From assembly GCA_964650695.1 (NCBI GenBank), contig CAZYVA010000041.1:1-16077 (forward strand): a DNA stretch of 16,077 nucleotides, given 5' to 3'. The notes beneath the pieces were generated by a model. It saw only the letters and a list, made by a program, of their open reading frames with translations. It was not told where the DNA came from and made no database searches. Origin of the DNA: CAZYVA01 sp964650695 (lineage in GTDB: Bacteria > Bacillota > Clostridia > Lachnospirales > Lachnospiraceae). Below are positions 7,280 to 13,343 of the stretch, in pieces; position 1 is the first letter of the stretch; every line of letters starts with the position of its first letter. The position numbers and the translations under genes are program-made.

Positions 7280-8365
7280 TTATTTCGCCTGGATATACCC
7301 TTTTGCCGCCAGCGCTTCCGCACACAGCACTGCGCCGCCCGCAGCGCCCCGGAGCGTATTGTGGGACAAGCCTACAAACTTATAATCAAAGATCTTGTCT
7401 TCCCGCAGCCGTCCGATGGAGACGCTCATCCCATGCCCGTAGTCTACATCTATCTTTACCTGCGGGCGGTCATCCTCCTCCAAATACCGGATAAACTGCT
7501 CCGGTGCGCCCGGAAGATGTGCCTCCTGCGGGAATCCTTTGAAATGGACCAGTTTTTCAATCAACTGCTCCTTTGCGGGCTTTTTCTCAAAATTGATGAA
7601 TACCGCAGCCGTATGCCCGTTCAGTACCGGGACACGTAAACACTGGCAGGTGATTTTCGGCTCGGAAGCCAGTGTTAACCGCCCGTTTTCCACTGTCCCC
7701 AGGACCTTCAGCGGCTCCCGCTCGCTCTTTTCTTCCTCCCCGCTGATGTAAGGGATGATATTCCCCACCATCTCCGGCCAGTCCGCAAATGTCTTTCCGG
7801 CCCCGGAAATGGCCTGGTATGTAGTGACAGCCACTTCCTTCGGCCCAAACTCTTTCCACGCCGCAAGGCACGGCGTATAACTCTGGATGGAACAGTTCGG
7901 CTTTACCGCGATGAACCCTCTCTTTGTCCCCAGGCGCTGCTTCTGCGCCTCAATGAGCGCGAAATGCCCCACATTGATCTCCGGCACGACCATAGGCACG
8001 TCCTCGGTCCAACGGTGGGCGCTGTTGTTGGAGACAACCGGTGTCTCCGCTTTTGCGTAGGCTTCCTCGATGGCGCGGATTTCGTTTTTTGCCATATCCA
8101 CTGCGCTGAACACAAAATCCACACCGGAAGAAACGTTTCCCACTTCATTGATATCCATGACCACCAGGTTTTTCACTTCTTCCGGCATCGGGCCTTCCAG
8201 TTTCCATCGCCCGCCAACCGCCTCCTCGTATGTCTTCCCGGCAGACCTTGGGCTTGCCGCCACAGCCGCCACTTCAAACCAGGGGTGGTGATGGAGCAGG
8301 GACAGAAACCTCTGCCCTACCATGCCTGTCGCCCCTAATACACCCACTTTCCATTTCTGTTCCAT
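7280..8365 (-). CDS. asd: Aspartate-semialdehyde dehydrogenase (archaeal/fungal-type)
   Basis: Asd reduces aspartyl-4-phosphate with NADPH to aspartate semialdehyde, the branch point to lysine, diaminopimelate, threonine and methionine. The 361-residue protein starts MEQKWKVGVLGATGMVGQRF, with the Rossmann GxxGxxG at residues 9-14. The active-site cysteine is Cys158 in VKPNCSIQS and the acid/base histidine is His251 in LNGHTAAVFINF. The spacing and the phrase TTYQAISGAGKTF place it in the archaeal/fungal branch rather than the E. coli branch. The frame is open 29 codons further upstream to 8452, but that part is unlike the family, and an AAAGGACAGGA purine tract precedes the ATG at 8365. It sits 99 bp after queH and 29 bp before ppk. 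No lysine riboswitch fits in the short leader. The leader does hold a small dyad TTGTC-A-GACAA (8398-8408) of unknown role. Confidence 0.96.
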   Translation of the reverse strand: MEQKWKVGVLGATGMVGQRFLSLLHHHPWFEVAAVAASPRSAGKTYEEAVGGRWKLEGPMPEEVKNLVVMDINEVGNVSSGVDFVFSAVDMAKNEIRAIEEAYAKAETPVVSNNSAHRWTEDVPMVVPEINVGHFALIEAQKQRLGTKRGFIAVKPNCSIQSYTPCLAAWKEFGPKEVAVTTYQAISGAGKTFADWPEMVGNIIPYISGEEEKSEREPLKVLGTVENGRLTLASEPKITCQCLRVPVLNGHTAAVFINFEKKPAKEQLIEKLVHFKGFPQEAHLPGAPEQFIRYLEEDDRPQVKIDVDYGHGMSVSIGRLREDKIFDYKFVGLSHNTLRGAAGGAVLCAEALAAKGYIQAK

Positions 8366-8464
8366 ACTGTTTTTCCTGTCCTTTCTATCATCATAAATTG
8401 TCTGACAAATGGGCTGACACCGCGGATCGCTCCGTGCCATGCGTTCCCGCAACCCTAAAGCGTC

Positions 8465-9094
8465 TCAAACCCGCTCATTTTTCTGCAAAAATGGCGGCCT
8501 CCTCGAATAGACACAGCCGCAAAAATCCTGCCGGTACAGCCCGTATTGTTTAGAAAGCTCTATCGACCTCTTATATCCATCTTTTTTCTTGAAATCCGAC
8601 ACCAGATAATCTACCCCATACTCTTCTCCCAGCCGCAATCCGATCTCGTTGATTTTTGCCGCGTTTTTCAAGGGGCTGATGCTGAGTGTCGTCGCAAAAA
8701 AGCCAAACCCTTCCTTTTTTGCAAGCCCGGCCGTCTTTCGGAGCCGCATCTCATAACATCGGAGACAACGTTCCCCACCCTCCTTTTCTTTCTCCAGCCC
8801 TTTCGCCATCTCATAAAACTTTCCACTGTCATAATCCCCGGCGGCAAAATGGACCGGATACCTGGCCGGAAGTTCCTGGATCAGCCGCTGCTGCTCTTGG
8901 AGGCGTTTTACGTATTCGCTCTCCGGCGCAATATTGGGATTGTAATAAAACACCGTGATCTCAAAATAATCGGACAGGTATTCCAGCACATAGCTGCTGC
9001 AAGGCGCACAGCAGCTATGCAGTAACAGCCCTGGCGTCTGGCCCTCCAGCGCAAGCCGTTTTAAAATCCTGTCCAATTCCTTCTGATAGTCCAT
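8465..9094 (-). CDS. queH: Epoxyqueuosine reductase QueH
   Basis: QueH carries out the last step of queuosine synthesis in tRNA, reducing epoxyqueuosine to queuosine; it replaces the unrelated cobalamin-dependent QueG. The 209-residue protein has the family cysteine pattern: LLLHSCCAPCSS (Cys28, Cys29, Cys32), GERCLRCYEMRL (Cys110, Cys113) and QDFCGCVYSRR (Cys192, Cys194). These are expected to hold the iron-sulfur cluster and an extra iron. Also present are TTLSISPLKN and FKKKDGYKRSIELSKQYGLYRQ, typical of the former DUF208 family. An AGGGG motif lies about 6 bases before the ATG. It is the first gene after a strong promoter (9152-9180), so it probably leads the queH-asd-ppk-topB-acyltransferase unit. 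No other queuosine gene is in the window, so its substrate tRNA would be prepared by genes elsewhere or by salvage. Confidence 0.94.
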   Translation of the reverse strand: MDYQKELDRILKRLALEGQTPGLLLHSCCAPCSSYVLEYLSDYFEITVFYYNPNIAPESEYVKRLQEQQRLIQELPARYPVHFAAGDYDSGKFYEMAKGLEKEKEGGERCLRCYEMRLRKTAGLAKKEGFGFFATTLSISPLKNAAKINEIGLRLGEEYGVDYLVSDFKKKDGYKRSIELSKQYGLYRQDFCGCVYSRRPPFLQKNERV

Positions 9095-9151
9095 GATTGC
9101 CCCTGCCTTCTCCAGATCCGGCTATATCGGAATGATATCCGCCTTCTTGAA

Positions 9152-9180
9152 ATTATACTATAACGTTTGGCGTAAGGCAA
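9152..9180 (-). promoter_or_regulatory. Sigma-A-type promoter for queH and downstream genes
   Basis: On the - strand, TTGCCT (9175-9180) and a perfect TATAAT (9152-9157) are separated by exactly 17 bp. Transcription would start near 9145, leaving a leader of about 50 bases before the queH ATG at 9094. It lies just after the dut stop codon, so queH and the genes after it can be transcribed independently of dut. Confidence 0.75.
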
Positions 9181-9198
9181 TAGATGAGAAAATCTTCC

Positions 9199-9717
9199 TC
9201 ACGCCCCGGTCGTGCTTCCGAAGCCGCCGTTTCGGATTCCTGCCGCGTTATCGTCCAGCGTGATGCCATATTCCACAAAAACGCCTTGCATGAACCCGCT
9301 GCCCTCCGGGATCGTGATGGTTTTCCCCTCGTTCGTGTCATTTGTGACCCTGGAGAAAATGTGCCCTTCGTTATCCGAAAAGAAATAGTCGCTGTCGATG
9401 ATCCCAACCGTATTGTTTAACTGAAGCCGGTATCGAAAGCCCAGGCCGCTTCTTGGATAACATTTCAGCACCCAGTTTTCCTCCATCCTGACACGGATCC
9501 CGGTCGGGATCTTCACCGTCTCCCCTGGTTTTAACGTAAGCGCCAACGGCGCAAAAAAATCATAGCCCGCCGAGCCTGCCGTCGCCCGCTTTGGAAGCTT
9601 CAGCTTCCCGTAGATTTTCCGCAGCTCTTCCGGATCGGCCTGCCCAAACGCATCTTTCATCCCTTCGCAGAACTGTCCAAAGCTCACCTTATAAAATTGC
9701 GCTATTCTTTTCGCCAT
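9199..9717 (-). CDS. dut: dUTP diphosphatase (trimeric dUTPase family)
   Basis: Hydrolyses dUTP to dUMP and pyrophosphate, keeping uracil out of DNA and feeding thymidylate synthesis. The 172 residues carry the five trimeric-dUTPase motifs: 1, TAGSAGYDFFAP (46-57); 2, PRSGLGFR (88-95); 3, NTVGIIDSDYFF (102-113) with catalytic Asp108; 4, EGSGFMQGVF (138-147); 5, RNGGFGSTTG (162-171), the flexible lid. Motif 3 is followed by the longer SDNEGHIFSRVTND loop seen in clostridial, streptococcal and phage enzymes rather than the short E. coli form, and about 40 residues precede motif 1. The frame extends 13 codons upstream, but GGGGAT lies 6 bases before the ATG at 9717, so that start is preferred. 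It stands between a hairpin on its upstream side and the queH promoter on its downstream side. The phage-like form suggests old transfer, but no phage genes are nearby. Confidence 0.92.
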   Translation of the reverse strand: MAKRIAQFYKVSFGQFCEGMKDAFGQADPEELRKIYGKLKLPKRATAGSAGYDFFAPLALTLKPGETVKIPTGIRVRMEENWVLKCYPRSGLGFRYRLQLNNTVGIIDSDYFFSDNEGHIFSRVTNDTNEGKTITIPEGSGFMQGVFVEYGITLDDNAAGIRNGGFGSTTGA

Positions 9718-9760
9718 TTTTGATCCCCTATCTGCGCGCCTGCTCCGGCGCCGCATGAAA

Positions 9761-9793
9761 GACAGCGGGCATACGCTTGCGCAGCCCGCTGTC
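9761..9793 (-). terminator. Strong hairpin between the symporter gene and dut
   Basis: GACAGCGGGC (9761-9770) and GCCCGCTGTC (9784-9793) form a perfect 10-bp stem with a 13-base loop. It lies about 57 bp after the symporter stop. On the - strand only a short TTT follows the stem, so it is a weak intrinsic terminator at best; the longer run of seven A or T lies on the other side. It may instead protect the symporter mRNA 3' end or attenuate read-through into dut. Confidence 0.5.
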
Positions 9794-9850
9794 TCCTAAA
9801 AAAATAAACATACCATTGGCAAATCGGATGCTGCATATCCGCAGCTTCCC

Positions 9851-11233
9851 TTAATCTTTAATCACCGGAATCGGAGTGTCATCCTTGAGATCCAGGTTGT
9901 GGATATATTTTTTCGTATCCTTCACCATCACATTCGACAACAGCAGGACCGCTACCAGGTTCGGGATCGCCATAAGGGCATTCAGCACATCCGCGATATC
10001 CCATACGACGTTTAAGGTGATGATGGGGGCAATCGCCGCGACCACAATATAAAGCACGCGGTACGGGATCAATCCCTTGTGTCCCGCCCAGTACTCCACG
10101 CAGCGCTCACCGTAATAAGCCCACCCAAGGATCGTCGAGTACGCGAAGCAAATGATCCCAAGGGTCAGGATAAACGGCCCAAGCACCGGGATCTGCCCAA
10201 AGGCCAGCGTCGTCAGGACGCCGCCGTCTGAAATGTTCTCTATGTTGACATCCGGGTTTTTCATGATCGTCGTCACAAGCGTCAGGCCAGTCATCAGACA
10301 TACAACAACCGTGTCCCAGAAAGTGCCGGTAGAAGAAACAAGCGCCTGGCGGACCGGGTTCCTCGTCTGCGCCGCCGCCGCCGCGATAGGCGCGGACCCC
10401 AAACCGGATTCATTGGAGAACAGCCCTCTCGCAATCCCGTAACGCATCGCCATCATAAGGCCGGAGCCAACCAGCCCCCCTGCAGCCGCGCCTGGCGTAA
10501 ACGCCAGTTTGCAGATGACGCCGATCGCCGGGATGATGTAATTGAAGTTCATGCCTAAAATGATCAGGCAGCCCAGTACATAGAAAAGCGCCATAAACGG
10601 GACCAGCTTTTCACACACGCCCGCAATAGACTTGATGCCGCCAAAGATAACAATCGCCGTCAGTACAGCGATCACAATGCCGATCGCAAGCTTCGGGATC
10701 CCAAAGTTACTGTTCACAACGTTGGCGATCGCGTTGACCTGGACGCCGCAGCCGATACCAAAGGATGCCACTGATGCCAGGATCGCGAAGATCAGGCCCA
10801 GCCATTTCATGTTCAGCCCACGTTCCAGCGCGTACATCGCGCCGCCCTGCATACGCCCGTCCTCAGTCTTAACCCTGTACTTCACAGCGATAAAAGACTC
10901 CGCGTACTTCGTCGCGATGCCAAACACACCCGTCAGCCAGCACCAGAGTACTGCCCCTGGGCCTCCGATGGCAATCGCCGTACCTACGCCGACGATATTG
11001 CCCGTGCCGATCGTCGCCGCAAGCGCCGTCGCCAGTGCGCCGAACTGGGACACCTCGCCCTCCGCGTCCGGATCTTTCGACACCGAAAGTTTGATTCCTT
11101 TGGCAACCGTATCCTTCTGGATAAACCCTGTCCGTATCGTCAGAAATAGATGTGTGCCAAGGAGCAGGATGATCATCGGCCATCCCCATACAATACCGTC
11201 TACCGTTGTCACAAAATTAGCAAAAGCTTCCAT
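9851..11233 (-). CDS. Sodium:alanine-type amino acid symporter (AGCS family)
   Basis: A 460-residue polytopic membrane protein of the alanine/glycine:cation symporter family, which takes up alanine, glycine or related amino acids with Na+ or H+. The family signature GGPGAVLWCWLTGVFGIATK and the preceding ALAATIGTGNIVGVGTAIAI are clear; so are the N-terminal GWPMIILLLGTHLFLTIRTG and the later RGLFSNESGLGSAPIAAAAA. Roughly ten hydrophobic segments can be counted. The frame reaches back to 11305, but the first 24 residues are Lys/Cys-rich and unlike the family, while a long purine Shine-Dalgarno at 11241-11255 lies 7 bases before the ATG at 11233. It is monocistronic, with its own promoter at 11334-11362 and a hairpin after it. 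Substrate specificity cannot be settled from sequence; alanine, glycine and glutamine transporters all look like this. Confidence 0.95.
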   Translation of the reverse strand: MEAFANFVTTVDGIVWGWPMIILLLGTHLFLTIRTGFIQKDTVAKGIKLSVSKDPDAEGEVSQFGALATALAATIGTGNIVGVGTAIAIGGPGAVLWCWLTGVFGIATKYAESFIAVKYRVKTEDGRMQGGAMYALERGLNMKWLGLIFAILASVASFGIGCGVQVNAIANVVNSNFGIPKLAIGIVIAVLTAIVIFGGIKSIAGVCEKLVPFMALFYVLGCLIILGMNFNYIIPAIGVICKLAFTPGAAAGGLVGSGLMMAMRYGIARGLFSNESGLGSAPIAAAAAQTRNPVRQALVSSTGTFWDTVVVCLMTGLTLVTTIMKNPDVNIENISDGGVLTTLAFGQIPVLGPFILTLGIICFAYSTILGWAYYGERCVEYWAGHKGLIPYRVLYIVVAAIAPIITLNVVWDIADVLNALMAIPNLVAVLLLSNVMVKDTKKYIHNLDLKDDTPIPVIKD

Positions 11234-11240
11234 TAAGATT

Positions 11241-11255
11241 CCCCCTTCCCTTCCC
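11241..11255 (-). promoter_or_regulatory. Extended purine ribosome binding site of the symporter
   Basis: On the - strand this reads GGGAAGGGAAGGGGG, three G runs in a row, ending 7 bases before the ATG at 11233. It is longer than the other ribosome binding sites here and is the main reason for choosing that start. AATCTTA separates it from the start codon. Confidence 0.75.
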
Positions 11256-11333
11256 TTTTTTGGTTTTTTGCTAAAAATCTTCTCACAAAAGAGGTGCGGA
11301 CACACGACCCGTTCTCTTGTGTTCTTAATCCTT

Positions 11334-11362
11334 ATCTTAGCTTATAATATGTATTTTTTCAA
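11334..11362 (-). promoter_or_regulatory. Probable promoter of the symporter gene
   Basis: On the - strand, TTGAAA (11357-11362), a 17-bp spacer and TAAGAT (11334-11339) form a plausible sigma-A promoter, giving a leader of roughly 95 bases. A second, perfect TATAAT at 11447-11452 lacks a good -35. The surrounding 11330-11460 is the most AT-rich stretch of the window. Confidence 0.55.
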
Positions 11363-11380
11363 GTCTTGTTATTTTTTTGA

Positions 11381-11411
11381 CCAATATTTTGGCATTTTTA
11401 CCAATTTTTGG
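11381..11411. promoter_or_regulatory. Paired CCAA/TTGG dyads, possible operator upstream of the symporter promoter
   Basis: CCAATATTTTGG (11381-11392) and CCAATTTTTGG (11401-11411) are two inverted repeats with the same CCAA/TTGG arms. Their centres are about 20 bp apart, near two helical turns. They begin 19 bp upstream of the proposed -35 on the - strand, a position suited to an activator. No regulator can be named from the motif. Confidence 0.4.
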
Positions 11412-11415
11412 ATAA

Positions 11416-11430
11416 AATAATTCAATTATT
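11416..11430. repeat. Perfect 7-bp-arm AT palindrome
   Basis: AATAATT-C-AATTATT is a perfect inverted repeat with a one-base centre, lying between the AI-2E family gene and the CCAA/TTGG dyads. On the + strand it is followed by CC and seven T; on the - strand it is preceded by seven A. It is too AT-rich to be a convincing terminator for the membrane-protein gene and could be another protein-binding site. Confidence 0.4.
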
Positions 11431-11467
11431 CCTTTTTTTGATGTTTATTATATACAAAATCTATGTC

Positions 11468-12610
11468 CTATTTCCTCAGCATCAGCAGTCCTTCCGCCAA
11501 AATCTTCACATCATCCAGAATATAATCAAACGCCCCCGCCTTGTAAAGGTTGATGACAATGATCCCCGCAGGGATCGCGATGATCATTCCGAGCACGCCC
11601 CCGCAGCGGTATCCGGCATAGATCAGCGTCAAGGTCAGCAGCGGACTCAGCCCGATACTGTCTCCGACCAGCCTCGGCTGTATGAGCTGGCGGACAAGCT
11701 GCGTCACTACATACAGCACGATCAGCCCGACCAGCATTTTATAATCCCCCATCAGAAATTTGTAGACGCCCCAGGGGATCAAAGCAGTGCCTGTCCCGAA
11801 AAACGGCAGGAAATCCAAAAAAGCAATAAAGAGGGCCAGGAGGAACGAGAACGAAATCCCCATAACAAAAAACCCGGCCAGCAAAATGATAAATACCACC
11901 GCCATGATCTTAAGCTGTGCCTTCAGGTAACCCCCAACCGCGTATTTCAGATTGTCGGTCACCATCACCATCCGGCTGCCTATGGCATCCGGCATGATGT
12001 GTTCCACCCATGCCAGCACTTGCTCCCGGTCCGCCGTAAAAAAATACGCAGAGATAAATGTCACAACAACCGCGACAAAAATCGAAGGGATCCGCTTTGC
12101 CAGGTTCCCCGCAGCCGCAAAGGTAGGCGCGCTGATGCTGCTTATCAGGTCCCCGGCGGTACGGTTCAGCTTGCCCACAAACTCCTGTGTAGCTGCCCGC
12201 ATGCCTTCCGGGAATTTCTGGGAAAAAATCTCCATCCGGTCGCCAATCTGGCGCAAGCCGTTCTCGAAATCCTTGTACATCTGAGGCAGGTTCTGGCTCA
12301 GATCCGAAATCTCGTACCATAGCTTATGGGCAATCATATAGATCAACAGCACGACGCACACCAGGACGAAAATAATCATCAGCGCAGTTCCGAGCCTCCG
12401 TCTGATCTTCACCCTTTTTTCCAGCCAGTTCACTACAGGGGATGCGATGAATGAGATGACCCAGCCAAACACAAACGGCATAAAGAAAACAAGCAGCTTA
12501 TATCCCACCACCAGGAACACTGCGGTGCCGGCCAGGCTGGACGCCAGGCTGACGATCACTTTCCAATATGGCCTTTGATCCCCCATCCGCTCTTTAAAAT
12601 TCATTTCCAT
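11468..12610 (-). CDS. AI-2E family / YtvI-like integral membrane permease
   Basis: A 380-residue multi-pass membrane protein of the AI-2E transporter (PerM/YtvI) superfamily. Two long hydrophobic stretches occur near the N-terminus (about 18-57 and 73-95), then an amphipathic soluble region rich in Asn/Gln/Glu (about 96-170), a membrane segment around VAVVVTFISAYFFTADREQ, and four or more segments in the C-terminal half. That half carries family-typical phrases (ALFIAFLDFLPFFGTGTALIPWG, RQLIQPRLVGDSIGLSPLLTLTLIYAGYR). Members have been linked to export of autoinducer-2, Na+/H+ exchange and, for YtvI, sporulation; none of these can be chosen from sequence. AAAGGG lies 6 bases before the ATG at 12610. 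It follows engB by 48 bp, with a hairpin between them, and is probably co-transcribed with lon-engB. No convincing terminator follows it. Confidence 0.9.
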   Translation of the reverse strand: MEMNFKERMGDQRPYWKVIVSLASSLAGTAVFLVVGYKLLVFFMPFVFGWVISFIASPVVNWLEKRVKIRRRLGTALMIIFVLVCVVLLIYMIAHKLWYEISDLSQNLPQMYKDFENGLRQIGDRMEIFSQKFPEGMRAATQEFVGKLNRTAGDLISSISAPTFAAAGNLAKRIPSIFVAVVVTFISAYFFTADREQVLAWVEHIMPDAIGSRMVMVTDNLKYAVGGYLKAQLKIMAVVFIILLAGFFVMGISFSFLLALFIAFLDFLPFFGTGTALIPWGVYKFLMGDYKMLVGLIVLYVVTQLVRQLIQPRLVGDSIGLSPLLTLTLIYAGYRCGGVLGMIIAIPAGIIVINLYKAGAFDYILDDVKILAEGLLMLRK

Positions 12611-12625
12611 GTAAATCCCTTTCCC

Positions 12626-12657
12626 AGCCGGTTACAGGGCAGGAAGCCCCGTCGGCT
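12626..12657 (-). other. Intergenic hairpin between engB and the AI-2E family gene
   Basis: AGCCG (12626-12630) pairs with CGGCT (12653-12657), and inside it AC-A-GGGC pairs with GCCC-C-GT around an AGGAA loop, with a GTT bulge and one mismatch. The structure begins one base after the engB stop and ends against the GGGAAAGGG ribosome binding site of the next gene. There is no T run, so it is more likely a processing or translation-control element than a terminator. Confidence 0.5.
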
Positions 12658-12658
12658 C

Positions 12659-13267
12659 TTAAGCCCTCCCCCATTCATCCCAAGGGTGGGCAAACTGCTC
12701 CATCAGCCCCCATATTTCCTCCCTTCCCTGTTTGGTCACTGAGGAAAAAGAGATGATGGCAGCCTGCGGCTTCATCCCAAGCCCCTGCCGGATGCTCTTT
12801 AACTGTTTTTCCTTCTGGCTTTTCTTGATCTTATCCAGCTTTGTCGCAATGATCATCGGTTCGTATCCCTGGGCCATGATCCAATCGTACATCATCCGGT
12901 CGTTGGCGGATGGGTCGTGGCGGATATCGACCAAAAGGAACAGGGCGCGAAGCTGTCTTGACCTGTGCAGATACCGCTCCACCATCTTTCCCCACTGCTT
13001 TTTCGCTTTTTCAGGGGCTTTCGTGTACCCGTACCCTGGCAGATCCACCAAGTACAATGCCCGGTTGATATTATAAAAATTGATGGTCTGGGTTTTCCCC
13101 GGAGTCGCAGAGATCCGCGCGAACGACTTGCGGTTCGTCAGAGCGTTGATCAGGGATGACTTCCCGACATTCGATTTCCCCGCGAACGCGATTTCCGGCA
13201 GCCGGTTATCCGGCAGTTTACTTGTGGGCCCGCAGACCGTTTCCAGTTCCAAGCTTCGTATGACCAT
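12659..13267 (-). CDS. engB: Ribosome biogenesis GTP-binding protein EngB (YsxC/YihA)
   Basis: An essential small GTPase of 202 residues that assists late assembly of the 50S ribosomal subunit. The GTPase motifs are all present: G1 GKSNVGKS (30-37), switch I with TPGKTQTINFY (55-65), G3 DLPGYGYTK (75-83), G4 TKLDK (142-146) and a G5-like SFSS. The N-terminus (LPEIAFAGKSNVGKSSLINAL) and the family phrase KKQWGKMVERYL are typical. The ribosome binding site GAGGTGAG lies about 4 bases before the ATG at 13267. It follows lon by 76 bp, the usual clpX-lonA-ysxC order of Firmicutes, with no terminator in the gap, so it should share the lon transcript. Confidence 0.97.
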   Translation of the reverse strand: MVIRSLELETVCGPTSKLPDNRLPEIAFAGKSNVGKSSLINALTNRKSFARISATPGKTQTINFYNINRALYLVDLPGYGYTKAPEKAKKQWGKMVERYLHRSRQLRALFLLVDIRHDPSANDRMMYDWIMAQGYEPMIIATKLDKIKKSQKEKQLKSIRQGLGMKPQAAIISFSSVTKQGREEIWGLMEQFAHPWDEWGRA

Positions 13268-13343
13268 CTCTCACCTCTGGCGTCCGCTTTTGCATTTTCC
13301 CGTCCGCCCTTTTATCTTTTTCTGCTTTTGGCGCCCGCAGATG

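Noticed and set aside
4917..7639. Long + strand open frames (4917-5648, 5649-6152, 6330-6887, 6941-7639) opposite ppk and asd
   Set aside because: They lie antisense to well-recognised genes, have no family-like motifs or ribosome binding sites, and are rich in His/Phe/Arg/Leu as expected for shadows of biased codon use. The Phe-rich one is only the reverse reading of the Lys/Glu repeats.
8366..8452. Longer N-terminus for Asd starting at 8452
   Set aside because: The extra 29 residues are unlike the family and the ATG at 8365 begins exactly at the conserved MEQKWKVGVLGATG with a purine-rich site before it.
8366..8464. Lysine riboswitch or attenuator before asd
   Set aside because: The gap is only 99 bp and lacks the size and helices of a lysine riboswitch; only small dyads are visible.
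10632..12322. + strand open frames 10632-11420 and 11408-12322 opposite the two membrane-protein genes
   Set aside because: Antisense to clearly conserved transporter genes; no recognisable domain; composition of shadow reading.
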